Shown here piece after piece: positions 36,650 to 49,149 of a stretch of 64,000 nt of DNA (positions within the stretch are counted from its first letter, which is position 1; every line of letters begins with the position of its first letter). The position numbers and the translations under genes were made by a program. Source of the DNA: Pogona vitticeps (lineage: Eukaryota > Chordata > Lepidosauria > Squamata > Agamidae); assembly GCF_051106095.1 (NCBI RefSeq), contig NC_135785.1:220901045-220965044 (forward strand). The letters run 5' to 3'. Below the pieces are notes generated by a model. That model had not been told where the DNA came from, made no database searches, and saw nothing but the letters and a program-made list of their open reading frames with translations.

Positions 36650-38010
36650 TAATTTTTTTTAATATTTCCATTCACTTTCATCCATTACTGAAAAGACTTT
36701 TACCTCAAGCTCAGCAAGAAATACCAGATGTTCAAGTAGCATTCAGAAAAGGAAAAGGGGCTAGATGTCATATCACAAATATAAGTTGGCTAATAGAGTG
36801 TACCAAAGAATTTCAGAAGAAAATCGTTTTATGCATTAGAGGTTATAGAAAAGGCTTTGACTATAGATCATGAAAAGCTATGGATCACTGTAAAAGACAC
36901 TGATGTGTCACAGCATTTTATAGTCTTGATGTGTAACCTGTACTTTAAATAAGAGACGATAGTTTATCAGACTGGCCCACAGGTGGTTGGAAAAAGTGTG
37001 AATTAAGACTGTAGTTTATTTCCCTGCCTGTTCATTCTGTGTGCATAACAAAAAGCTGGATTAGGTTCAAAGGAAGGAGTACAAAATGGTACATCAACCA
37101 TAAGATAATGCAGTTTGGCACATAATATTTGCATGAAACAGGAATCATTTGAAATTACTGTAGTACCATGGAAAGTTAAAGAAAAAAAAAGTTAAAGAAA
37201 AAAGAGCCATACCAGACATACAAAAGGTAAAATATCTAAAACAGCAAATATAGCAATGTAAAACCAAGGTCTAAGGGTTTAGCTGTCTGTTCTGTCTGTT
37301 ATAGCATGCCGCCCAAAATTTCGCTACCAGTTCTGTAGTAATCCTATTTTGGTCGGTTAACAACTGATTACAGTAGTCTGAATCTGATTGACCTGCCATA
37401 TCTTTTAAGTCAGTACTCATGGATATTACAGCCAAGAAATCAGGACTTGTAAGGGTAGCTATGGAGGAATTAGAAAAATTTGGGATCTGTCTCCAGATAC
37501 CAAGACCACAATCATTTGTAATGATGCTGTGGTATTTCCTACTACTATGAATGGTTGGGAAAGTTGGGCAATGAAGCCAGCTGACTGGAAAGTTCTGGTT
37601 ATTTATTGTGTTTATTTGCACATGTCTTAAATGTATTCATGAGGCCCTCTGCAGCCATATACCAGTAGAAAGGCAGAACTTTTTTTGAAAGTATTCATTT
37701 GAAATGTATTGTTAAAGAATACATTTGGATACAATGAACTGCTAGAAAGACAAATAAAATGATAAATCAAATCAAGCCTGAATTCTTGCTAGAAGGTAAA
37801 ATGACACAACAGGTCATATGATGAGAACACAGTAATGCTACAGGAAGTGGGAAAGAGTAGAAAAAAAGGAAGACAGATAAGGCGGATTAACTGGACGAAG
37901 AAAGCCACAGCCTTTGCCTCCAAGGCTTTGGCAAGGCTGTTAAGGAAGGACTTTCTGGGGGGCCTTACAGGGTCACTATAAGTGGAAACAATTTGATAGT
38001 ACATAACAAC
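36650..38010 (+). mobile_element. old RTE/BovB-like LINE, plus strand
   Basis: Translates in pieces to RT blocks: IPDVQVAFRKGKGARCHITN and EFQKKIVLCIRGYRKGFDY (36735-36860), matching the QAGFRKGRGTRDQIANIRW region of BovB/RTE. A VAMEELEKFGICLQIP-like block follows at about 37460-37500, and a decayed C-terminal block ends near 38000. Many stops and frameshifts; dead. Confidence 0.7.
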
Positions 38011-38900
38011 AATACTTTATGTCAGAATTTTAATTGTATAACCAAGTGTAACAGCTGTGATAGAAAAATGTAATACCATCATACACAGTTTAGAGTTCAT
38101 CTATTTACTGATATTCAGCAAGCTGTATTTATGCACAAGTTCTTATTTATTGGAACAAATTTCTGCATTCCAATTGGAATTTTGATCATGAAGTAGAAAT
38201 ATATATTATTATTTATTTCTTCAAAATATTTTATCCTGCCTTTCTCCTTAAAAGGACCCAGAGCTATTACAAAAATGTTAAACCACGTGTATGCCAAATT
38301 TTGACACTTTTAAAAATGTGTGGTTAAACTAGCTTTAGATTAGGCATCCTTCAGTCTCGAGAGACTATGGCAACATGTTCTGTATGGAGTACTTGGAACA
38401 GCTTTGGAAACAAAGGTTTTAAAAATAAATATATTTTCTGTGTTCTTTGGTTTCCCAGAAGAAACATCAAAGGATTTTTTCTGATGTAAGGTGGCTTCTG
38501 CAGCTGATGATTACTTGTTCATTCTATCATAACTCTCCAATATCACTTGCTAATGTTAAGAGTGGCTATATGTTTCTGAATCTGTTGTTCTGCTCTGTTT
38601 TAATATTTGAAATAAATATGCTCAATCTCACATGGGCTTTCAACAGACTGAGACTGTTTTCTTTTGCAGAGAAACCCTGCCAGACCAAAAGCATTGTGGC
38701 TGAACAATTATTAAGAGATCACTGGAAAGGATTCTTAGCCCAAGGTTATATGCAAATTCCACAAAAAATGATGGAAAGGGAAAAAAATCACAAAATTCTC
38801 CAGAATGCATATTAAAACAAAACAGGGGAAGACAGGCCAGCTGATGGGAGGCATCTGCAAAGGATGATGGAAGAGGTAATAAAGTAGGCAGAATGGGAAG

Positions 38901-38902
<2 letters not shown>
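38011..38902. other. intergenic, LINE tail
   Basis: A LINE/SINE tail lies at about 38195-38285 (tatcctgcctttctccttaa). The rest is unrecognised; the frame at 38447-38815 has no motif. Confidence 0.45.

Positions 38903-38973
<71 letters not shown>
38903..38973. repeat. (TG)n microsatellite
   Basis: About 35 uninterrupted TG units; likely length-polymorphic. Confidence 0.98.
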
Positions 38974-38976
<3 letters not shown>

Positions 38977-40830
38977 GTGCTTCTGGGGATGTGGAAGCCA
39001 ACTGGAAGGAAGATCCCTGTGAAGACATCCCTGAACACAGTTCAGTTGACAAAGGAAGGGGCCACAGAGAAGGGGCTCCTGTGCAGATTTCACTTGGAAG
39101 ACAGGTTAAATCCTCAGTTCCTTTAAATATCTCTACATTTGTTCAAATAAAGATTGTTATTGGCTATCTTTGGAAACTGGGGCCTGTGAAATTACTTTGG
39201 GGGATCCAGCAGTGAAGGGCAACACCTCCGGTGGGGCTGGCAGCACTCACAAAAGGTTTTAAGTCACTTCTAGAATAGCCTTTTACTAGAGTAGAACAAT
39301 AAAAAAAGGGAGGTGGAAATTGCCAATTAGCACTTGTTAGCACCTTCTTAAGACAATTTCTGCTGTTTCAGTTCAGTGCAAACAAAGCTCTCTGCCTCTA
39401 CTAACTTTGGCAAATCTGGATGGCTACAGTGATTTCACTCGAGGAAATATGATTTCCACAGATTAAAATCACAGTGGATCACCCCATGTACACCTGCTTG
39501 TGTACTTGCACCCTTAATCTATCTCAATTATGTTAGTAAAAGAAACTGGGTGGGTGGGTGTTGTAGCACTGTAGAGAAATAAAATTGTTAGTTTTTAAAG
39601 TGTTACAATATTTTGGCTTTCTTATTTTACCTTTTGCTATCATATTCTTAAGCGAGCATGAAAGTTTACAGTTTTTAAAGTGCTACAACATTTTGCCTTT
39701 CATTTATTTTTCCCCTTTACTTTTGCCAGCATGCTGAGATGGACTAACACTGCTACTTCTTTGGAACATGCCACTAATGATTCCTCAGAATATCAAACTT
39801 GATGTTTTGAGGTGGAGAAAATTAAAATTTCCCTAAAATTACATAATGCTCCTGGGGATACTGTATTACTTGTTACACCAAAATAATAACATTGTAATTA
39901 TTAATGTTACTTTTGAAATGTAACTTAATTCTTCACTCATTATTCAAAAAGTGACCAATGACTGCACTAATTCTAATCAATTATTTCCAACCTGTAATTC
40001 CCCCTTAGTTTAATGAAAGTGACCTTTTTTTTTTGTTTTGCCAAGATTGAGAAAGGAGGTTCTACATGAGGGGTGAGCAACTCCATATGTTTTTTCCCTG
40101 CAGCTCCTATTATCCCCCAGTACTGGCTTACTTGGAACTGGCTGATGGGATCTGTTGGTAAACTATTAGATTTCCCTCCTTCCCTTCCCCTTCTAAATGG
40201 TGCGTGATGAAAGGATGCAACTTACTTTGCTCTCATTTGTTTGGTAGCTGCACACCTTTCGAGGCTGGAAGAGGGGGAAGTAAGGGCAGGATTGGGGGGA
40301 GGGCAAAGCAAGCAGAGAAGGAAGTCTGGTGGAGGAAGGGATGGAGAGATGAGGAAATGAAGATGATGAAATTTCACACTGAGAATTGTTTTCTTCAGTG
40401 CAGTATGTGCTACTTGTTATATTCTCTTCCAATGAACTCAGGACGGCTGTACATCACTTTTGTCCCTCCCACTTTACCTTCACAACAACCCTGCATGGTA
40501 GGTAAGTAGGCAGGGAAGCCAGACTTGGCTCTTGGTCATCCTGTGAGCCTAATAGCTCCAGGGGGGCTAGAACCTCATTTCCCCCCCAAGTCCCAGAGGA
40601 GCACTCTCTAACTATGGCACCACGCTAAGTGTCTAAGCCAGGGTGTTCTGGAAGCCCTCTTTTTCCTAGGCAATACTGTATGAGTTGCAAAGGGTTGTAT
40701 TTCGCAATTGATAGGATCAGTACATCCTACCTAGTAAACAGGAATTAGGATATTTATTCATTTTGGGTCATGGTGTTTAAACATACCCTTTTTGAAATGG
40801 TTTACACACCGTCTAAATGAGTGCATACAT
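38974..40830. other. MPZL1 upstream region, old repeats
   Basis: Two tandem pieces of an old amniote repeat lie at about 39585-39680 and 39665-39765 (gtttttaaagtgctacaaca and relatives). A LINE/SINE tail lies at about 40425-40640 (cacaacaaccctgcatggta). No gene is seen. Confidence 0.45.
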
Positions 40831-42260
40831 TTCGGAGATGCTCCAGAGGTTGCTGGCTACCTGCGCCAAAACTAAGGGGAGCAACCTGATCATTATCCTT
40901 GCCGCGCTCCACAGAACTGAATGGGCACAAAACGCGTAAGGCTGAGCGAAGCTAGGCAGGTTTGCACGCCTTAGATTACACAGGGACCGTGTTTATGACG
41001 ACTGCAACGAAGGGAAAGTACGTAGTCCCTCATCATCGATATATCAAAGACAAGAGTCAAAGCACTCCGCTTAAGTCACTCAACCTATTCCGACGGCGCT
41101 GGACCGACACCGAAGGAACGCCGCCGCTCTACCATCTGCCCAGCCCTACATATGAAACCCAAAGGTAGCTCCCCGTCACGTGTCTACAACAGAGGGCGGG
41201 GCGCTCCTCGCCAATGGCCCACCTTTTCCCGAATGAAATCTGGAACTCCCAATCGCCTTCTACTTTGAGGAGCAAAAGGCAGAGCTTGGAGAAAAGGAGA
41301 TGTAGGATTCAGGAGGTGTGTGTGACTGACAGCGCTGCGGCTCAATCCCCGCCGGGAGGTTCCCCCCGGCCCTCCTACCCGTCTCCAACCATGGGCGGGG
41401 GTGGAACAATGGAAAGAAAAGGAGGTGGAGGCAGAAAAATGGCAGCGGCGACGACTGCGGCGGTAGTATTAACGGCGGCGAGAGGCGGCGGTCTGAGGCG
41501 AAGCGCGACGTCTACTGCCTGCTGTTGTTTTCCCGCGCTGTTGCTGGCGGCGTCGCTGGGCTTGTGTGAGTAGGGGAGAGCTTTCCGTGTCGAGGTGGTG
41601 GGGGGAGAAGGGAAGGGAGGAGAACAGGGCGGGCGAGCGGGGAGAATAAGCCCTGTTTCCCCTCCGTGAGCCCCGGCGTCGTAGCCAGAACCGCCTTAGG
41701 CGGAAAGAAGGAAATGCTGGCGGGCGGCGGCGGCGGCGGCGAAGCCCCTTCGGCTGTGAAGTACCTGAGAGCACAAGCGGGCGTCGTGGGGAGAGGGTAG
41801 TTCGGGTTGGGGATCCGAGGAAACAAGCGGAGTGAAACGCGCCTTCTGTGAGAGGGACGGTGTGGGGTCGTGTGAAGGGGTCGAGCTCCTTCCCATCCCC
41901 CTCGCAGCCCCTCTCTCTCCCTGCGGTGCCCCCCGAGGCGCTCCTGCCGCCTCATCCCTCACTCTCATCTTTTTCCTCCGGAAAGGGAGGATGGGTGTTG
42001 GTGAACGTACGTGTCATGATGGTGGCTGCTTCTACGTGTGAATTGCTTTGCAAAACAGCCAGGTCTGAAGAGGGGCGACAGAAGAGGAAGCTGTTCCTAT
42101 CCCTTCCCGTTTTTCTTCTAGCCCTCCGCCGTGAAGGTAGCCGCGGGCACATGGTTTGCTGTGCATAGATAACAGGCATTAAGTGCTGATCCCGGGGCGG
42201 GATAGCCTTTGCGTCCTTGACTCTGTAGTAGATACGCGGCACATATCTTATCTAGTATTG
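40830..42260 (+). promoter_or_regulatory. MPZL1: MPZL1 CpG-island promoter
   Basis: Dense CpG sequence spanning exon 1. About 200-260 bp upstream of the start codon stand an E-box CACGTG (41177-41182), a GC box GGGCGGGGC (41195-41203) and a CCAAT box (41211-41215), in a TATA-less context. Transcription probably begins between about 41240 and 41390. The island's right side is the left end of duplication copy B. Confidence 0.8.
41439..41565 (+). CDS. MPZL1: MPZL1 exon 1 (signal peptide)
   Basis: Encodes MAAATTAAVVLTAARGGGLR, then RSATSTACCCFPALLLAASLGL, a long signal peptide with hydrophobic core FPALLLAASLGL. The ATG at 41439 is chosen because it gives an MAA- start as in mammalian MPZL1. In-frame ATGs at 41391 and 41409 would add Gly-rich residues, and the frame stays open upstream to 41214 without a better start. 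The GTGAGT donor at 41566 leaves one base (phase 1), which joins cleanly to exon 2 at 60638 to read LGLFQVSAVDIYTPGE. The product, protein zero-related (PZR), is a type I surface glycoprotein. Confidence 0.82.
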
Positions 42261-43529
42261 CCGAGGTTGGGTATGGTGCTGTGAAGGTTGCTTTTCGGCT
42301 TCCTGCGTTCACACGTTGCAGAGAGTTTTTGCTCAAATGAGAAATCTGGGGACAAGAACAATCCCAGGAGCTGGTATAGCTGTATCTGGACCCAGTCCGA
42401 TTTGATGAATAAGGATTTGTTTCTTTGAGTTCATTGCAGGGCTCAGCCCAGAACGGATCAGCATCACAGACATATATATCCTGCTTGTGATGTCTCAAGT
42501 TTGAAGGCACCATAAGACCTGAATAATTATTATTATTAGTAAGACATGAACTGCTTCTTTACATATGCTGAGAATCAGCCTGCTTCTCATCAGTACACTG
42601 GTTTGTTACCCTAGCAGTTGGTCGCACGGACCTTTAAGGTGTTTTTTCAATGCAAATAGATTTGGGTCAAGACAGTTAGTTATGGTTATCCAACCGTGAA
42701 GAAGTGTCTCCAGTTTGATGCGCTATTTTGAGCCCAAGTAGAATTCACCATTGCATCTTTGAATACTTAAATGCCTTATGTTTCTATGAACTGCTTCTAG
42801 TATATGTATAGATGCTGTGTGCTCACAAATATTCTCTTGCCCCTTCTTGCAGACAATATTGGATCCTTCCAGTCTGAAAAAGGATTGATATAGAATAAAT
42901 CTATTTGTTATATGGGGAGCGGCTTCCTGTACTAAGTAACAAAGTTTTGTTTCTACAACGGACTGTGCTTTTAGCTTATGCATATTCCATCCTAGAAGGA
43001 TGCTACCAGTTTGAAACAACCTGTTATTACTATCAAGCTGTATTAGAATGAAAGTGTTGGTATTAAGTCTAGTGGACACTCCAGGTAGTACTCTGTTTAT
43101 TTCTTTAGGAGCCAGGACATTAAAGAGCAGTTTGCTAATGAACACTTTAGGCTTAAATGTCTTTCTTGGATGTTCCAGGTAGTTCATGTGGAGACCTGTT
43201 TTGAGTTTGTAGTAATTTTCAAGAGAGGTAGCTGTGCTAGAGGGGCAGCTACATTAGTTATTTACAGTGCTGTTCTCATCAGATTTGGCACAGACAAAAT
43301 CTAATTTTAAAAAGTGACGACACAGTGTAAAGGTAAGCATGGGGAAACCTGGTGTTTTTCACTGAGGAATCATGCCTTTTTGTTCAGCCAGCTGGGTTTA
43401 TTTTGCTATGATTTGGATGACATTGCTTTTCTCTGCTTTCTGACATGCATAATTGACTGATCCAATGCAAAGGTGCAGTTGTGGAGATGTCAGTGGGTTC
43501 ACTTTTACATCTACTTCTTCAGCCTAGTG

Positions 43530-43821
43530 CAGACCTGGGCAAAATGTGGCCCGAGGGCCACATATGGCCCGCGAGCTGCTTCTGTCTGGCCCGCCGGACA
43601 TCAAAACCATTCATAGCTTTTTTCTAAAGTTGATCAGTTGCTTATCTTTAACATACAGCAAAAAACCTCTTTAGTATTTGTGAAGATTAACAAGTTTAAA
43701 ATAAAAACAATCTCAACATTACTGTTTCATTTTATTTTTAAGTAAAGTTGGTTCGGCCCCCGAACACAGTTCAGATTTTTCATGTGCCCCCCCCCCTATA
43801 GAAATAAATTGCCCACCCCTG
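43530..43821. mobile_element. hAT-type MITE
   Basis: Ends CAGACCTGGGCAAA and TTGCCCACCCCTG (imperfect inverted repeats). It is flanked by an 8-bp target duplication, GCCTAGTG at 43522 and ACCTAGTG at 43822, with one mismatch. It contains atggcccgcgagctgc. Confidence 0.85.
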
Positions 43822-44401
43822 ACCTAGTGCCTGCTGTCTCCCCTCTTCCAAATAATTTTTCAATGTTTTTATTATGCTTGCAAAAGGTAGTGCACTACCA
43901 GAAAAGTATTATGTCACTTCAGAAAAATCAAAATGAAAGAGAAGAGAAAAGGTAATCCTGGTGGAAATTGCTAGTGTTACAGCTTTCTGCCTCTGCAACA
44001 TGTGGACAGCTGCAGCAATTATACCTATGGAAAGCAGCATATATGTGGTCAAAAAACCTTTGAATCAAACTGGGTTTTCCCCACTGTCTAGTTGCACCCA
44101 TAATTCGTTAAACCTAAAACAGAGTTAGTGTGGTGTGGTTAGGCCAAATAATTTATTAAAGTAATGCTTCTTTACAAGTTGTTGTACATAGTTTTTCTTT
44201 CTTTAATAGACTGTTGTGTATGTCTATACCTCTGAAAAAATGATTAAAATGTTGGATATTGAAAAAAGGATATTGCAGAGGCAAACATTATTTTAGGTTA
44301 CAAAGAGCCTATTTTCTACTTGTTCCAACAGATCTTGTAATACTTGTCCATCTACTTAATTTGATCAGAATTTAGATTTTTGTCACTGCTAAACTGTAGA
44401 A

Positions 44402-44832
44402 CAGGCTTGTCCAACCTGCGGCCCATAGGCCGCATGTGGCCCAGGTCGACTCGTAATGCAGCCCAGTGCAATTTTTTATTTTTAAAGAAATTCCAAAGTT
44501 TCAAGTTACACTGCCGGCGATTGCGGCTGGAATGCGGCCGGGGCACGTCACAACGGTAGGGGGGGAGAGAGGGAAGGAAGGAGCGGGAGAGGAGGGGATG
44601 GGGGGCTGCGTGACTGTATTGCGCTGCCCCTGTCAATAGGTGGACCCCCTCCCAGCCCCATAAAGCCACTGGAGTCAAAGCTGGCAGCCTCTGCTATCTG
44701 AGATCGCAGCTGCCGGTATGCGCGCTTGGAGCGGGGCTGCGGAGGACGGCTAGGGCTGCCCCTCCATGCGGCCCAAACCAAATTTTCATCTTCTAATGTG
44801 GCCCAGGGAAGGTGAAAAGTTGGACACCTCTG
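44402..44832. mobile_element. hAT-type MITE
   Basis: CAGGCTTGTCCAAC at the left, GTTGGACACCTCTG at the right, and a perfect 8-bp target duplication CTGTAGAA (44394-44401, 44833-44840). GC-rich interior. Confidence 0.92.
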
Positions 44833-46847
44833 CTGTAGAAGGAAAAGAATGGCAAAAATATAAGTGGGATTAGAGTGGTCATTAATAAAAAGGAAAGCAA
44901 TTTTCTTCTGGTTTACTTTAATCTTGTGCCCAGAGAACATGATTATGAAGGTGAATGGATTGTTCTCTTTTTATAACCAAAATGTATTCGTAGTGTTTGC
45001 CGAAGTAGATTCATCTCATATCTCAGAAAGTCCAAAAAAATAACTTTCAGGATAAGCATGTGTAGGTGATACATAGCGGTTTTTAAATTCCCCTCCTGTG
45101 TTTCTAGTTCTTGTGCTTAATGTAACAAAGTTCCAGTTTTTATATTTTTGTCAGTACTTGTTTATGGGTGGGAAATGACATCACAAAAATTAATGATGTT
45201 TCTAAAATTAATCATTGTTTGCTCTGAATGGGAACAGAATTTGCAATCTGTTGAACATGGGGGGCCTTTGTGTTTTGCTTTGAAGAATGTTTCTGTTAGA
45301 CTAGTAGATGCAAACCAGTGAACAGAAACTTACTGAAAGGCTTCTCCAAAGCAACAGTTTGGAAAACAAGATGGAAAATATTTTCCCTCCAGTGAGCTTA
45401 CTAATATAGAGCAAACTAAAGACACATTTGCTGCTATCCAGTAGTAAGCGGCAACTAAAATAAACCCATTGAATCGGTGGGGATTTGGTGAGTCAACACC
45501 CGTGTAAGTTCCATTGATTCAATAAGCCTACACTAGCTGCAACTTACTGTTGGATTTCAGCCATTATATTCTTCAGTTGAATTGCACATCTTTTTAAACA
45601 TGACAAAATAAAGATAAAGGAAAAATTAAGGGTTGCTTGTTAAGGCATGGTCACAAAGTTCCAATCAGATAAAGGACCATTTCAACCTGGTTTCAGTTTT
45701 GTTAGAGCAGGATCATACAAATATTGTTTACACATAGTTTTGGGAGAACAGCAGCATTCTTTCCATCATCTTGTTCAATAAATTCTAGGAGCACTGGTTG
45801 GATCCATTAATTTCTATTTTTTTTCTGCTACAGATTATTCTTGTCAGCTAAACATTCTTACAGAAGCTATAGCTATTGCCATAGCTCATGCTGAGGCTGC
45901 AGAAAATAAATTATCCAAAAAGCAACTATTAAGATGTTTGTGCATATGCACACACCTTTGCTCTGTTTATGTATGTCTGCTAGTTAAAAATATAATTTGG
46001 ATTACAGTAGAAATTGACCTTTAGTCTTGTGCTCATGATTTTGCAACAATAAGGTAGATGAGTAAATTATTTGCCTGATGATGATGATAGCTGACTTTGT
46101 GACTGACTTGTCAGATAGTGGTTTGAGAAGACATTACATTAAGTCTCAATTTTGTTGCCTCTTGTCTTTCAGCTAGTTGAATGTTGGATGTTTATGGGAC
46201 ACATTCTGCAAAGATGAGTTATAGACTAAGCAGGGCAAAGTGAAAAGATGAGCTGTAATTGTAGTAGTAAAGATGAATCATGACCAGGAAGGTTGTTGTT
46301 ATGAAACATGAAGTAAGGTTTGTCTAGAAAAACTTCTTCCAGACCAAGTAAGATTTTTCCCCTCATCTGAAAGAACTGTATGTGGCTCTAGTCATGGAAA
46401 AACCTGTTTGTGACCCGTTACTCTTTACCTGTATGCCTGGAAGTCAACTATTATTTGTTGCAGATGATAGTTATCTTTGCTTATGTTGGGCCTTTAGAAA
46501 GTAACCCATGGCACTCATGCTCTGTCTTGTAATTTTCCATGCTAGACTTGATTATTTGGACTGCTGACTACATCTAAGCATCTTTCAAAATGTTCAGCAA
46601 AGAAAAAGTGATGTGGTCATTATGCACAGTCTAAAGACAAGGATGGGTGGTGTCTTTATTTTAAAAAATCACAAGCCTAAGCAAGCTTTCAACTCTGCAT
46701 GAATCTTCATTGTGGGGCATAGCAGAGCTGTGGGTTGTGCTGAAGAAACAGCAGTGGCAAAATCCATGGGCAGATATGCAGGGCATATTTCCTTGTTTAA
46801 AGCAAGTTCCAAAATGGTAGCTGCAGAAGTAGTTCAGAGGTGGTAGG

Positions 46848-47792
46848 TGTGATGCCCAAGCCTCCATAAGGAGCGTTTAGCATTCTGTCAAGAGAGTTTG
46901 ATAGGCCACTTACCTACCACCTTTGCACTGAGGCAAGTCTTAAGACCTCAGCAATGCGTAGCGTAAGCCCTTTGAACAAATCTGACCTTAAAAGAACACT
47001 TTGCTTTTACCCAGTACTTTGCAAGTAGAGACATATGGGCTTGTGATTCCTTAGAACTCACAACAGCCCAGTTAGGTAGAACTCTTAAAGATAGCTAGTT
47101 TGTGGCCCTTTCCACCTCCTGGATTTAGCCAGACCCTGCTGTTCAAGAGACCAGTTCTTTTGTAAGAGTTGTTACAATTAATTTTTATTAGAAAAATAGA
47201 GTAGCATAGAATCAGTTTATATTGCATAAGCTTTAGCATAAAGAACATATTCAAAGATAATTACAGTTAAATAAAATAGCTAATCCCCATTAAAATAATA
47301 AACAGTACTAAGGTGGGCTACAGTGGGCTAGCCCCACCTCCTTCTTTCTTTTTACTTACATCCTCTCTCAATCAAGTTCCTTTCTCTCCCAACTTCATGG
47401 AATTGAATCCCGGAACAGAACTTCTTTCACATAACCCATCCTCCATTTTCTACACTCTCTAACTCCTCCCTTCTTGACAATTCTGGATGTTAACCAATTA
47501 GTCTCAAGGGGCTGTAACACCTTCCTCTTCCCTTAATTCCCATGAAAGTTCAGGTGTTTTATCTCTTCTCCCATTAGCTTGGAATGTTGTCTTCCATGGC
47601 CCCTTGATTCGACCTTCAGCTCTATCTCGAACCATGTTGTACCAATCTTCAGGAAAACACTCTCATGGCACTTAGAAAAACACATTCCAATGTCTCTCAA
47701 ATCATCTTCACACAGAACTTGTCTGACTCCATCTTACATTTCTCTGACTACATAACCTATCATCATGACACGCCACCCTTTAAATCATGACA
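46848..47792. mobile_element. probable solo LTR, about 945 bp
   Basis: Begins TGTGATG and ends CATGACA (imperfect inverted termini), flanked by GTAGG/GTAGA (4 of 5 bases). The left 560 bp match the partial copy at 34054-34655. No internal retroviral sequence adjoins it. A fossil; family not identified. It lies in the part of copy B that copy A lacks. Confidence 0.55.
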
Positions 47793-48229
47793 GTAGAGAT
47801 AATGTTTAACCTCTGATGGTGTGGGTTAGAATGTCACTCTCAGTCTTGTTAGACAAATGCTTGTTAGTCACTCAGTAGCCCCATGGTCCTGTATTAAAAC
47901 ACACAGTCCCTTTTAGGCTGGGAATAGTTTGCAGGACTGCAAACTGGGGAAAACGTCCTCCAGTGGCTAGGTTGTACTTCTCATTTGGCTACAGTTGGCT
48001 TGTCTAACATGTGGACTAAATTTTATCCAAGCTTTTCTGAGGTGAGATTTTCCACTTTCTGGAAGCCTTTTCTGTTTGCCTTTCCTTTTAGAGTGACCTT
48101 CCTTAAGGGAAGCAACTTCAAAATACTATAATCTTAATCTAAGAAAGAATATATTACAAGCCAGGAAGTATACATTTTTATTACAAGTAATGGTTATTCT
48201 AATTGTTTTACAGAGAAGGGCAGTTCTCA

Positions 48230-48475
48230 TTGTATTCGCGAAGGCTTTCACGGCCGGGAGCTAATGGTTGTTGTGGGTTTTTCGGGCTCTTTGGTCTTGT
48301 TCTGAAGGTTGTTCTTCCTGACGTTTTGCCAGTCTCTGTGGCCAGCATCTTCAGAGGACTTCAAAGTTCCTACTCCAGTCCTCTGAAGATGTCAGCCACA
48401 GAGACTGGCGAAACGTCAGGAAGAACAACCTTCAGAACATGGCCAAAGAGCCCGAAAAACCCACAACAACAAGCA
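48230..48475. repeat. large near-perfect palindrome (inverted repeat)
   Basis: Arms of about 95 bp (48265-48359 and 48376-48471) around a 16-bp centre. Left arm: ttgttgtgggtttttcgggc ... cagtctctgtggccagcatc; right arm is its complement. Single-arm copies of the same repeat lie at about 3888 and 35238. The motif resembles terminal sequences of Penelope-like elements as I recall them, not verified. Absent from copy A, so inserted after the duplication or lost there. Confidence 0.85.
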
Positions 48476-49149
48476 GTTTACATTTCTTGTAATAGCAGAT
48501 TAGTTTAAGGGAAGACACATAATGCCTGAGAGTGGCATTGTTCCCACAGGCATATATCCCCATCTCCCTGTGAAGTGTTCTGCTGATACATGTGACCGTT
48601 TTTTAAAGGATGCTTTTTATTACATAAGGGGAATTTGCATCTAGGAAATGTAAAGATGACAGGTAGTTGAAGTCTAGCATTTGTCTTGATGCTTTTTTGG
48701 CCACTATTACTTCAAAAGAAAGGAAGGAATCAATGGATCAAGTGAGTCTCTTTGTTCAGATTTATTGATAGACAAGAGGCCTTAGAGATTGCAGAAGAAT
48801 ATGAGGGAGTAACAGAACCAGTGGTGTGTCAGGAAATGGAAATATTGAATAAAGATTAAGGAGCTAATGTTCTCTGGGAGGCCCTCCAGTAGGCTGTTGG
48901 TAGGACTTAAATAGATAACTGTTCTTGACTGGAAGGTCCAGAATCTTCCAGCCAGTATGGGCCAGTGGCTAGAGGATTTTGGGGCTGCAGTACAGACATT
49001 AACTGATAAAAGCTGCAGATATAGAATATTGTTGACCTTTCACTCTGTGGCCACTCTTCAGCAATTTGGGTTAGAATTGGATGAAAGAGACTTGGGTTCA
49101 GATCGCTACACATTCATGAAGGTCACTAAGTGATCTTGACCCACTCACT

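Noticed and set aside
38640-39215. Frames of repeated Thr-His or Cys-Val
   Set aside because: Translation of the (TG)n microsatellite at 38903-38973.
40193-40509. Frames of 79 and 101 codons, Ser/Pro- or Lys/Gly-rich
   Set aside because: Purine-rich low-complexity sequence without a domain, splice signal or conserved start.
41469-42041. Several Pro/Arg/Ser-rich frames on both strands in the CpG island
   Set aside because: High GC reduces stop codons by chance; composition is low-complexity and none joins splice sites except the MPZL1 exon 1 frame.
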